Shown here in pieces: positions 8,052 to 16,086 of a DNA stretch of 64,000 nucleotides. The stretch covers positions 186,001 to 250,000 of the forward strand of contig JADJKB010000024.1 of assembly GCA_016706225.1 (NCBI GenBank). Reading direction: 5' to 3'. The position numbers were made by a program, and so were the translations under genes. Within the stretch, counting starts at the first letter, position 1, and every line of letters begins with the position of its first letter. The notes beneath the pieces are model-generated. The model made no database searches and was not told the DNA's origin. It saw only the letters and a list, made by a program, of their open reading frames with translations. Source of the DNA: Myxococcales bacterium. GTDB lineage: Bacteria; Myxococcota_A; Polyangia; Polyangiales; Polyangiaceae.

Positions 8052-9737
8052 ATGAGCGATGCTCTGATCGAGTGTGTTCCCAACTTCAGTGAGGGCCGGG
8101 ACCCGGCGGTGATAGAGCAGATCACCCGCGAGATCGCCGGGGTCGAGGGCGTGCTCTTGCTCGACGTCGACCCAGGCAAGGCCACCAACCGCACGGTCGT
8201 GACGTTCGTGGGCGCGCCCGAACCCGTGCTCGAGGCGGCGGTACGCGCCGTGAAGAAGGCCGCAGAGCTCATCGACATGAGCCAGCACCAGGGGGAACAC
8301 CCGCGCTTTGGCGCGACGGACGTCTGCCCGCTGGTGCCAGTTGCCAACATCAGCATGCAAGAGACGGTCGAGCTCGCCCGCCGGCTCGCACGGCGCATCG
8401 GCGACGAGCTGGGCATCTCGGTCTTCTGTTACGAACACGCGGCGCTGCGGCCAGAGCGGAAGAACCTGGCCAGTGTGCGCGAGGGTGAGTACGAGGGCCT
8501 CAAAGATCGGTTGAAACAACCCGAGGGGAAGCCCGACTTCGGTCCCGCGACCTTCAACCCCAAGAGCGGCGCAACGGCGGTTGGCGCGCGGGAGTTCTTG
8601 ATCGCCTACAACGTGAACCTGAACACGACCTCGACTCGTCGAGCCAACGCAATTGCCTTCGACGTTCGGGAGAAGGGGCGACAGAAGCTCGATGCGAACT
8701 CCGAGGTGGTGAAAGACGCCGAGGGCAACGCGGTCTGGGTGCCAGGCAGCCTGAAGTGTGTGAAGGGCATCGGCTGGTACATCGCGGAGTACGGAATCGC
8801 ACAGGTCTCGGTGAACCTGACGGACATCAGCGTCACACCAGTGCACGTGGCGTTCGACGAGTGCTCTCGCGCGGCGCAGGACCGCGGCGTGCGGGTCACC
8901 GGCTCGGAGCTGGTGGGGTTGATCCCGCTCGGCGCGATGCTGGACGCTGGGCGCTACTTTCTGGAAAAACAACAGCGCTCGACCGGTGTCGCGGACAGCG
9001 AGCTGATCAAGATCGCGGTGAAGTCCCTGGGGCTGAATGATCTCTACCCGTTCAAACCCGAAGAGAAGATCGTCGAGTATGCCATCCGGGCGAAGTCGGC
9101 GAAGGCGGAGAAGAAGCTGGTGGACCTCACGCTCACGGGGTTCGTCGAGGAGACCGCATCCGAGTCCGCCGCTCCCGGCGGTGGCTCGGTGGCCGCGGCC
9201 CTGGGTGCGCTCGGCGCTGCGCTGGCGACGATGGTGGCCAATCTCTCGTCCCACAAGCGCGGCTGGGACGCTCGCTGGAAGGAGTTCTCCGACTGGGCGG
9301 AGCAAGGCAAGGCGCACCACGTCGAACTCCTACGTCTGGTCGACGAAGACACACGCTCGTTCAACCTGGTGATGGCGGCCTTTGGTCTGCCGAAGGGCAC
9401 CGACGCCGAGAAGGCGGAGCGCACGCAGGCGATTCAGGCCGCCACGCGTTACGCGGCGGAGGTCCCGCTCGAGGTGATGAAGCGTGCGCTCGCGTCGATG
9501 GACGTGATTTTTGCCATGGCCGAGCAAGGGAATCCGAGCTCGGTGTCGGACGCCGGTGTGGGAGCGCTGTGCGCCCGCTCGGCGGTGCTCGGCGCGCACC
9601 TCAACGTGCGCATCAACTGCGCCGCGCTGAAGGACAAAGCGTTCGTGCAGCGGCTCCAGGCAACGGCCGCCGAGCTGGAGCGCCAGGCCATCGCCAAAGA
9701 GCAAGAGATCTTGGCGGTCGTGAGCTCGAAGATCTGA
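8052..9737 (+). CDS. ftcD: Bifunctional glutamate formimidoyltransferase / formimidoyl-THF cyclodeaminase
   Basis: 561 residues, the length of the fused vertebrate-type enzyme. ATG 8052 was chosen because the protein family starts just before VPNFSEGRD; a TATGAG box ends 10 nt upstream. Residues ~1-330 are the formiminotransferase (VPNFSEGRD, HPRFGATDVCP), which moves the formimino group from formiminoglutamate to tetrahydrofolate. Residues ~355-561 are the cyclodeaminase (APGGGSVAAALGALGAALA), which releases ammonia to give methenyl-THF. The pathway is histidine degradation feeding one-carbon folate pools; the other hut genes are not in the window. The fusion is uncommon in bacteria, where the two activities are often separate genes. 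Confidence 0.93.
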   Translation: MSDALIECVPNFSEGRDPAVIEQITREIAGVEGVLLLDVDPGKATNRTVVTFVGAPEPVLEAAVRAVKKAAELIDMSQHQGEHPRFGATDVCPLVPVANISMQETVELARRLARRIGDELGISVFCYEHAALRPERKNLASVREGEYEGLKDRLKQPEGKPDFGPATFNPKSGATAVGAREFLIAYNVNLNTTSTRRANAIAFDVREKGRQKLDANSEVVKDAEGNAVWVPGSLKCVKGIGWYIAEYGIAQVSVNLTDISVTPVHVAFDECSRAAQDRGVRVTGSELVGLIPLGAMLDAGRYFLEKQQRSTGVADSELIKIAVKSLGLNDLYPFKPEEKIVEYAIRAKSAKAEKKLVDLTLTGFVEETASESAAPGGGSVAAALGALGAALATMVANLSSHKRGWDARWKEFSDWAEQGKAHHVELLRLVDEDTRSFNLVMAAFGLPKGTDAEKAERTQAIQAATRYAAEVPLEVMKRALASMDVIFAMAEQGNPSSVSDAGVGALCARSAVLGAHLNVRINCAALKDKAFVQRLQATAAELERQAIAKEQEILAVVSSKI

Positions 9738-9771
9738 GCAGCGTCGGCTGCGCGCCAGCGGGGCAGGGCGC

Positions 9772-10290
9772 TCACTTGACCTCGAGCAGCTCGATCTCGA
9801 AAATCAGCGTTGCGCCGGGCGGGATCTTTGCGCCGACTCCGCGCTCTCCGTAGCCGAGCTCGGGCGGAATCTTGAGGCGTCGCACGCCGCCGACGCGCAT
9901 GCCGGGCACCCCCTCTTCGAAGCCACGGATCATGTAGCCTCTGCCGAGCTCGACCTCGAAGGGGGTGCCTCGTGCGCGGCTCGAGTCGAAGACGGAACCA
10001 TCCTCGAGTGTGCCCACGTAGTGCAGGCTCACCCGTGAGGGCGTCGTTGCTTCGGCGCCGTCGCCGACTCGCAGGTCCTCGATGCGCAGCCCAGAGCGCG
10101 TCGTCCCCGGCGACGGTCCGCGAGCTGGGGCGGTGGCCTCGGCGGTTTGTGCCTCGGGTTCGGGCGAGGGTACGGCGATCACCGTCGAAGGGGTTGCGCC
10201 GGAGGTGGGCGGCTGTGCCTCGGCCTCTCGCTTCGGGCCACAACCGAAGAGGGTCGCAAACAGCGCCATGCAAACCGCAGCTTTGTGCAT
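9772..10290 (-). CDS. FKBP-type peptidyl-prolyl isomerase lipoprotein
   Basis: About 172 residues from ATG 10290, supported by AAGGAG 6 nt upstream and by the signal peptide KAAVCMALFATLFGC with a lipobox Cys. A Pro/Ala/Glu-rich linker of ~50 residues precedes a single complete FKBP domain: VSLHYVGTLEDGSVFDSS, PFEVELGRGYMIRGFEEGV, LKIPPELGYGERG and ATLIFEIELLEV. These contain the conserved aromatic and Asp residues of active FKBPs. It probably speeds proline isomerisation during folding of envelope proteins. It converges on ftcD with 34 bp between them. Confidence 0.9.
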   Translation of the reverse strand: MHKAAVCMALFATLFGCGPKREAEAQPPTSGATPSTVIAVPSPEPEAQTAEATAPARGPSPGTTRSGLRIEDLRVGDGAEATTPSRVSLHYVGTLEDGSVFDSSRARGTPFEVELGRGYMIRGFEEGVPGMRVGGVRRLKIPPELGYGERGVGAKIPPGATLIFEIELLEVK

Positions 10291-10522
10291 ACGCAGGAGC
10301 TCCTTACGTCCGTAACAAGGTGGCCGAGTCAGTCGCGGTACGCACCGCCGGGCGAGCTCCAAGATCCGGCCCACTCCGTCTCCGTCAGCTCCATGGCGCA
10401 CGCGAAGCGTAGCACGGCACGCCCGCATTCAGCGCCCACGCCAGCGCCGCACGGTCCCTGCGAGCTCGCTCGTGCAGCCGCGAACCGGCCGGTGATCTAG
10501 CCGCGCGCTATGCTGGTGCGGC

Positions 10523-11443
10523 GTGCCCGGCTCTCACCGCTTCCGATCCCCGCTGCCGGTGGACCTCGACCTGACGTTCGGCGCGTTCGTGCGCAGTCGG
10601 AAGGACCCTTGCACGCAGCGCGAGGCCCGGAACGTCTGGTGGCGGACACTGCGCACCGCCGAGGGGCCGGCGACTCTGCGCCTGTCGCTCGATGGCAACG
10701 CCGTCTTGGCCGAGGCTTGGGGCCCCGGCGCGGACGTCGCGCTCGAGGGCGCTCCTGATTTGGTCGGCGCGCGCGACACGCTGGAGGGGTTTGCTCCGAG
10801 CGGAGTCGTGCGGGAGCTATCTCGACGCCTGCCGGGTTTGCGCATCCCGCGAGCGCGCCACGTGTTTCAGTGTCTCGTGTTGCCGGTGCTCGAGCAGAAG
10901 GTCGCGGGACGCGAGGCATGGTTGGGATACGCCGCATTGCTCTCGTTGCTCGCTGAGCCGGCGCCCGGTCCGCGCCCGCTGGCGTTGCCTCCGGATCCAG
11001 CCGTTGTTGCCCGCTTGCCGTCGTTTCAGTTCCGCAGCATCGGCATCGAAGGCAAGCGCGCCGACACACTCGTGAACGCAGCCAAACGGCAGCGCCGCCT
11101 GGCCGAGCTACCGGACATGCCCCTCGCGCTCGCACACCAACGCCTGCAGGCCATTCGTGGGATCGGCGCATGGACCAGCGCAGAAGTCGCGCGGGTCGCC
11201 CTCGGCGACGCCGATGCCGTCTCGGTTGGCGACTACAACTTGCCGCGCCTGGTCGCCTACAACTTGCTGGGCGAAACGCAGGCGGACGACGCACGCATGC
11301 TCGAGCTGTTGGCGCCGTTTGCGGGTCACCGCGGGCGCGTCTGCTTGCTCTTCATGCTGGGCGGGGCGAGTGTGCCGCGGCGCGGACCGCGCATGGCACT
11401 TCGCCCTTTTTCATCACGGGCAAAAACGCGGGGGATGATTTGA
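10523..11443 (+). CDS. AlkA-like DNA-3-methyladenine glycosylase (HhH-GPD)
   Basis: 306 residues from GTG 10523, 8 nt after a TATGCT box. The second half has the helix-hairpin-helix LQAIRGIGAWTSAEVARVAL followed by the Gly/Pro-Asp loop VSVGDYNLP, in which Asp is the catalytic residue of HhH-GPD glycosylases. The N-terminal half is the AlkA-like beta-sheet domain. AlkA-type enzymes excise alkylated purines in base excision repair. There is no FeS Cys cluster, so it is not of the MutY/Nth type. Substrate range is inferred from family only. Confidence 0.85.
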   Translation: MPGSHRFRSPLPVDLDLTFGAFVRSRKDPCTQREARNVWWRTLRTAEGPATLRLSLDGNAVLAEAWGPGADVALEGAPDLVGARDTLEGFAPSGVVRELSRRLPGLRIPRARHVFQCLVLPVLEQKVAGREAWLGYAALLSLLAEPAPGPRPLALPPDPAVVARLPSFQFRSIGIEGKRADTLVNAAKRQRRLAELPDMPLALAHQRLQAIRGIGAWTSAEVARVALGDADAVSVGDYNLPRLVAYNLLGETQADDARMLELLAPFAGHRGRVCLLFMLGGASVPRRGPRMALRPFSSRAKTRGMI

Positions 11444-11476
11444 GTATTTCCTCGGGGCCCGGGGGAGTTTCGGCGC

Positions 11477-11482
11477 TATGCT
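11477..11482 (+). promoter_or_regulatory. -10 box (TATGCT) for the Ser/Thr kinase gene
   Basis: Second GCTATGCT of this intergenic class; TATGCT ends 9 nt before ATG 11492. No -35 consensus at the expected distance. Confidence 0.4.
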
Positions 11483-11491
11483 GTCGGCCTC

Positions 11492-13666
11492 ATGGCCGGC
11501 ACCCCAGGTGATCCGTTCGGGTGGGTGGGTGCGACCGCCGACGCGAAGTACGTGATCGAGGAGTGTGTTGGCGAGGGCGGTTTTGGCGTGGTCTACCGCG
11601 CGAACCACCTCGGCTTCGGCGAGAAGGTTGCGTTCAAATGCCTGCGGGTCCCCGAGGACTTTCAGGGCGAAGACAAGGACCGGTTCTTCGAGAGCTTTCT
11701 CCACGAGGGGAAGCTGCAACATCGCCTCTCGCGCATGACCGCCGGCATCGTGCAGGCACTCGACGTTGGCGCCGCCACGTCACCGAACGGCACGTGGACT
11801 CCGTATCTGGTGCTCGAGTGGCTCGATGGCCACACCCTCGAGACGGACATGGACGAGCGGCATCGGCTTGGCCTGAACGGGCGGCCGCTGAACGAAGCCC
11901 TCGCGCTGCTCGATCCAGTCGCGCGGGCGCTTGCTCTGGCTCACGAGCAGGGCGTTGCCCACCGGGATGTGAAACCGGCAAACCTGTTCCTGGCCGAGAT
12001 CGGCGGGCGGCAGACGATCAAGGTGCTCGATTTCGGCATCGCCAAGGTGATCACGGACACCGCCAGCGTCAGTCGCGCGTTCGAGGTCACCGGGCGCACG
12101 CTCCAGGCTTTCACGGCCCACTACGGTGCGCCGGAGCAGTTTGCCCGCCGCTTCGGCGCGACCGGACCTTGGACCGACGTGTTCGCGCTCGCGCTGGTGC
12201 TGATCGAGCTGGTCGCAGGCAGGCGTGCCCTCGACGGGGACGACGCGGCGGAGTTGTTCGTATCTGCCGCCGACAGTGAGCACCGACCGACGCTCCGGGC
12301 GCGCGGTGTCGAGGTCAGCGACGCCGTCGAGGAGGTGATCAAGGTCGCGCTCTCGGTCGACCCGCGTCAGCGGTACCACACGATGGGGGAGTTCTGGGAC
12401 GCTTTGAGCGAGGCCGCAGAGTGGGCTCCTCGCGCGCCCATGTCGTCGGTCCACGCGGTGTTGCCACTGGAAGCCTATTCCACCCAGACGCCGTCGGCTG
12501 CCGAGGTCGACGCACTCGTCTCGCAGGCACCACGATTGGAGACCCCCACGACCGTCGATCCGCCTCTCGACGGTGCAAAGCCTCCCGAGGCGTCGACTCA
12601 GTTGTCGTCGAGCAGACAGCTGCCGATCGGCAGCGCGAGCCTGCCACTCGAGGGAGCTCCGCGCGGGCGTGGCAAGCTGGTCGGCGCGGTCGCCGCGGTC
12701 AGCCTTGGCATGGGCGGGCTGATCGGCGGCGCTGCCTACCTGTTCTCCGCTCGCCAAGTCGCTCCGCTGCCAGCGCGGACGGCCGCGGTGAGCGCGCCGC
12801 CCGAGTCTGCCAGCGCGGCTCCCTCGGCACTGCCCGCAGCTTCTTCGGCCTCCGCCTCGGCAACGGTGCAGGCGCCGCGGCCTGCGCCGCTCGCCAAGGT
12901 CGTGCCCGCGGGAATGGTGCCGGGCGGTAACATCTGGGTGGAGGAGTTCCGCGCCCAGTCGTTGCCCGACGATGTCGGCCTCGGCGTGCTCGAAGCGCAG
13001 ACGAAATGCGCGGACGCTGGCCTCGCGCTCTGCACGGAGCAGCAGTGGGCGCGCGTCTGCGCCGAAAACCCCGAGCTCGCGCGGGAGCCCTCGTGGACGC
13101 TGACCGCCCAGTCTCACGGCTTCGTGGTTCGAGGGGGCGGTGCGTGTACGATTCGCGCGGTCGCTGGCGGAACCAGCAGCGCGCCGGATCGCCACGGAAT
13201 GTGCTGCGAACGCTCGGTCGCGATCGAGAGCAGCAACCCCAACAAGAACTTCGTCGTGGCGACCTCGAGGCAGCTCGAGAAGATCGAGGCTGCATTGAAC
13301 GCGCGTCGCAGCGCGGTGTTCCTGGGGTTGGTCACCGATGGCGCCACGATCGATGGCGAGCCGCGGACGCTCACGGAAATTGGCAAGATGCTGGATGAGT
13401 CGTACCAGCAGTACCCCGATCAGTGGACAATCATCGACACCTGCAGCGTCAGCATGAAGGCCGTCATTCGCCCGTTGAGGAAGCCGAGCAAGACCAAGCG
13501 CAAACCTCGCCCTCCAGAGAGCTCGTCGTGGTCCGCCGAGTGTGAGGTGCTCCGGCACCGCGGAGGTGAGGTCAGCGTGGTCACGACGAACTACGTCGTG
13601 GCAGGCAGCGGCAGACTGCAGAGCGTCGACGACATCCGCACCAGTCGTCCCTGGGCCAAGCCGTGA
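11492..13666 (+). CDS. Hanks-type Ser/Thr protein kinase with extracytoplasmic Cys-rich domain
   Basis: 724 residues. The kinase domain (~20-310) is complete: GEGGFGVVYRA P-loop, VAFKCL Lys (~49), HRDVKPANLFL catalytic loop (~157), DFGIAK (~180), and APEQF in place of APE. A Pro/Ser-rich linker is followed by one membrane helix (~395-415, GAVAAVSLGMGGLIGGAAYL) and an outside domain. The start of that domain, KCADAGLALCTEQQWARVCA, resembles the formylglycine-generating-enzyme-like modules found on other myxobacterial kinases, here incomplete. The C-terminus is basic, then Cys-containing. It presumably senses an envelope signal and phosphorylates cytoplasmic targets. Its stop overlaps the start of the next gene by 4 nt. 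Confidence 0.9.
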   Translation: MAGTPGDPFGWVGATADAKYVIEECVGEGGFGVVYRANHLGFGEKVAFKCLRVPEDFQGEDKDRFFESFLHEGKLQHRLSRMTAGIVQALDVGAATSPNGTWTPYLVLEWLDGHTLETDMDERHRLGLNGRPLNEALALLDPVARALALAHEQGVAHRDVKPANLFLAEIGGRQTIKVLDFGIAKVITDTASVSRAFEVTGRTLQAFTAHYGAPEQFARRFGATGPWTDVFALALVLIELVAGRRALDGDDAAELFVSAADSEHRPTLRARGVEVSDAVEEVIKVALSVDPRQRYHTMGEFWDALSEAAEWAPRAPMSSVHAVLPLEAYSTQTPSAAEVDALVSQAPRLETPTTVDPPLDGAKPPEASTQLSSSRQLPIGSASLPLEGAPRGRGKLVGAVAAVSLGMGGLIGGAAYLFSARQVAPLPARTAAVSAPPESASAAPSALPAASSASASATVQAPRPAPLAKVVPAGMVPGGNIWVEEFRAQSLPDDVGLGVLEAQTKCADAGLALCTEQQWARVCAENPELAREPSWTLTAQSHGFVVRGGGACTIRAVAGGTSSAPDRHGMCCERSVAIESSNPNKNFVVATSRQLEKIEAALNARRSAVFLGLVTDGATIDGEPRTLTEIGKMLDESYQQYPDQWTIIDTCSVSMKAVIRPLRKPSKTKRKPRPPESSSWSAECEVLRHRGGEVSVVTTNYVVAGSGRLQSVDDIRTSRPWAKP

Positions 13667-14706
13667 ACGGTCGAACGCGGGGGCTGATGCTCTTCGCGGT
13701 TTCGGTCTGCGTTGGCTGTGCGCGGGGTGGTGAACCGCCCGCCGGCAAGGCACCGGCGTTCTCGCGTCCCGCGGCGCCCGCCCGGATGAGTCAGACGGGC
13801 TCCAAGGCGGCGAACGCTCCCAGCGCTAGAACGGCGGCAATACGCTCCGCAGCTCCCGAGCCCGCGCTGGGCGTCGAGGATCGCGGTGTGTTTCCCGACC
13901 TGGACGCTCGGGTGCAGTTGCCCGCCCCGCCAGCCGGCAAGGTGCTCAGCGCCATTGTCGACGAACGCCACCAGCTGCTCGTGGTCTACGTCGATGCGTG
14001 GCCGTACAAGGTCTACCCGCTGGGCGGTGAGGCCGAGCTGACGGTTGGAAAGTTCTCTCTCGCAATGCGAGCCGGTGATCGCGCCGAGCTCGTGGGCGCC
14101 GAGCTCGGCCTGCGCCGGTTGGGTTCCTCGGAGGCGGCGCCGCCGGGGGATTTCGACGGCGACGGCATCCCTGACCCGCTCGACGTGCTGATAGGCGCCC
14201 ACAAGACCGTGCTGGATGGCGCGGAGTACGACGACGGCTATTTCTCGTTGAAGTACCCGAACGGCGATCCGCCTCGCTCCCGCGGGGCCTGTGTGGACGT
14301 GATCGTGCGGGCGGTGCGCAACGCCGGCGTCGATCTACAGGCCGGCGTGATCTCCGACGAGCGCGCAGTGCCGGAGCTCTACGGAGTGAAGCACCCCGAT
14401 CCGAGCATCGATCACCGGCGAGTGAAGAACGCGATCACCTACTTCAAGCGGCATTGGGTCCCGCACTCGCGAGAGCTCGCCGACGTAAACGACCCGATCC
14501 GGCCTGGGGATGTCGTCTTCCTCGATACGTTTCCCAGCCGGCCTGGTCCCGACCACGTTGGCATCGTGAGTCAAGAGAGCGGCTCGAGCGGGTACCCGCT
14601 GGTGATCAATCTCTGGACGTTCGGCTACAAGACGCAAGCGATGGACTTGCTCGAGTCAGTGCCGGTGACCCACCGCTTCCGGTTCCCAAGCCGCGCGCCG
14701 AGTTGA
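13663..14706 (+). CDS. DUF1287 lipoprotein coupled to the kinase gene
   Basis: 347 residues from GTG 13663; the GTGA overlap with the kinase stop implies translational coupling. Lipoprotein signal (GLMLFAVSVCVGC), ~45 residues of low complexity, a ~100-residue beta domain, then a Ca-binding-like DFDGDGIPDPLD. The C-terminal part is DUF1287: YDDGYFSLKYPNGDPPRSRG, GACVDVIVRAVRNAGVDLQ, IDHRRVKNAITYFKRH and GDVVFLD. DUF1287 has an NlpC/P60-like look, with Cys of ACVDV and His of PDHVGIV as candidate catalytic residues. A cell-wall amidase or peptidase role is plausible but unproven. Coupling to a sensor kinase suggests shared envelope function. Confidence 0.8.
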   Translation: MNGRTRGLMLFAVSVCVGCARGGEPPAGKAPAFSRPAAPARMSQTGSKAANAPSARTAAIRSAAPEPALGVEDRGVFPDLDARVQLPAPPAGKVLSAIVDERHQLLVVYVDAWPYKVYPLGGEAELTVGKFSLAMRAGDRAELVGAELGLRRLGSSEAAPPGDFDGDGIPDPLDVLIGAHKTVLDGAEYDDGYFSLKYPNGDPPRSRGACVDVIVRAVRNAGVDLQAGVISDERAVPELYGVKHPDPSIDHRRVKNAITYFKRHWVPHSRELADVNDPIRPGDVVFLDTFPSRPGPDHVGIVSQESGSSGYPLVINLWTFGYKTQAMDLLESVPVTHRFRFPSRAPS

Positions 14707-14774
14707 CGCGGTCGCCGCTGCGCGCTCGCGTTGCAGACGCATGCGGGTCGCGCTGCCGGGGCGTGCGACGCGAA

Positions 14775-15095
14775 TCAACTGCCGGTGCGCTGCATTCGCC
14801 GCTGATGCCGCCGGCCGAGGCGAGTCATCCAGGGCAGCATCTTCGAGCCGAGGGTGGGGAAGGCCCCAACCAGCTTCGAGAACATGCGCTGCCCGGACCC
14901 CGGTGCTGGGATCAAAAGCTCGAGCGGTCGGCCGGTGAGCGCCCGCTCCAAGATCACGGTGGACACCTCTTCCGCGGTCAGTGCCCGAGCGCCGCTGAAG
15001 GTGAGCGCGGCTTCGCTGCGGGGCAGCTGCACGTCGAGCATGGGTGTGGCCACGGCTCCCGGGCAGACGGTGGTGACGAACACGCCGTCGGACGA
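14775..15095 (-). pseudogene. C-terminal fragment of a short-chain dehydrogenase
   Basis: Reading leftward, DGVFVTTVCPGAVATPMLD is the post-active-site strand and Pro-Gly loop of SDR enzymes, followed by the usual tail (SGARALTAEEVSTVILERAL). The Rossmann Gly motif, NNAG and YxxxK are absent. Homology begins abruptly near 15095, where another gene's N-terminus stops. No start or ribosome site suits a separate small protein, so this is most likely a dead gene end. Confidence 0.7.
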
Positions 15096-15433
15096 TACAC
15101 TTTGGCGACCTCGAAGATGACCTCGACGGTCTTCTTCTGCTTCGCGGCCGGCGGAAGATCGCCGAAGGGATCTTGGAGCCAGGCTAAAGGAGGCTTGGCC
15201 GCCCAGGCGGGCGGCGCATCTCCGCCCGCATCAGCGTCGCCTCCACCCTCGGCGGCACCCACATCCCCGGCGACCGGCGCCACGCGGAGCTCCGATGCGG
15301 GCGGCGGGGAAATCCCGATCGACGGCTCGGGTGACTCTGCTCTGGCAGCGGGCTCGGGAGCCCGAGCGGTTGCAGCGCATGCCGTACACATGACTGACAG
15401 CCAGGTCCAACGTCTGGAGACAGCAGAGCTCAT
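15096..15433 (-). pseudogene. N-terminal part of an exported protein, truncated at a deletion junction
   Basis: From ATG 15433 (TATCC-type box ~20 nt upstream) the frame encodes a signal peptide (WTWLSVMCTACAATARA), an Ala/Gly/Pro-rich spacer and the start of a folded region (LAWLQDPFGDLPPAAKQKKT, VEVIFEVAKVYR). At ~15095 the frame leaves protein-like sequence and continues as Pro/Ser-rich antisense of the SDR fragment in a different frame. The gene's 3' part appears to have been lost together with the SDR 5' part. A frame does stay open to 14978, so a chimeric protein could still be made. Confidence 0.5.
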
Positions 15434-15587
15434 GCGGTGTGAGCAACGGATAGCACGTCGGTGTTCAAAGGAGCTCCTGTTGGGAGGTGGCTTCGCGGCT
15501 CTTGCGCCCCGCGCGAGCGTGGAGCTTGGCTAAAACTCACGGTTCGACTTGGTGCACCGAGACTCCTGCCGTAGGACGCGAGGACGC

Positions 15588-16034
15588 ATGCGACGCATCC
15601 TGCTTCTCTCCACGCTCTCGCTCCTCGCCTGTGCGCACGAGCCGCGGCCCGTCAACGCGCCGGTGCCCGAGCGGCGCGCAGAGCCGAACGCGCAGGCCCC
15701 GCAGCCGGGCGATCCCGGCCTGCCGCCGCCCGTCGCAGCCTTCGATGGGCAGGCCACCTATTATTCGGACGCACTCGCCGGGCGTAAGACCGCGAGCGGC
15801 GAGCGCTACGATCCCAATGCCCTCACCGCAGCGCACCGCAAGCTGGCCTTCGGCACCATGGTCCGCGTGACCCGGCTCGATACCGGGCGGAGTGTGGTCG
15901 TGCGCATCACCGACCGTGGGCCCTTCGGCAACGAAAAGCGGATCATCGACGTGTCGAAGGCCGCGGCTCGGGAGCTCGACATGTTGCGGGCCGGGGTCGT
16001 GGCGGTGCGGGTCGAAGTGCTCGCGTCTCCCTGA
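15588..16034 (+). CDS. rlpA: RlpA-like septal lipoprotein (double-psi beta-barrel)
   Basis: 148 residues from ATG 15588, preceded by GAGGA. Lipoprotein signal RRILLLSTLSLLAC, a ~35-residue Pro/Ala linker, and one RlpA double-psi barrel: GQATYYSDALAGRKTASGER, ALTAAHRKLAFGTMVRV, VVVRITDRGPF and IIDVSKAAARELDM. The Asp of TDRGPF is the catalytic-type residue of RlpA transglycosylases that cut stem-less glycan strands. There is no SPOR domain, so septal targeting by denuded glycans is not evident. A TAAAAC box lies ~50 nt upstream, giving a leader with a ribosome site. Confidence 0.88.
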   Translation: MRRILLLSTLSLLACAHEPRPVNAPVPERRAEPNAQAPQPGDPGLPPPVAAFDGQATYYSDALAGRKTASGERYDPNALTAAHRKLAFGTMVRVTRLDTGRSVVVRITDRGPFGNEKRIIDVSKAAARELDMLRAGVVAVRVEVLASP

Positions 16035-16072
16035 AACTCGTCTCCACCGTAGCCACGCCGGCCGGGCCCCGC

Positions 16073-16078
16073 TAAGTT
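16073..16078 (+). promoter_or_regulatory. -10 box (TAAGTT) for the OPT transporter gene
   Basis: GCTAAGTTT, with TAAGTT ending 8 nt before ATG 16087; no ribosome site. Confidence 0.4.
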
Positions 16079-16086
16079 TCGGCGCC

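Noticed and set aside
9738..9771. Rho-independent terminator between ftcD and the FKBP gene (GCAGC/GCTGC hairpin)
   Set aside because: Only a five-base stem and no T-run; such hairpins are common by chance at this GC content.
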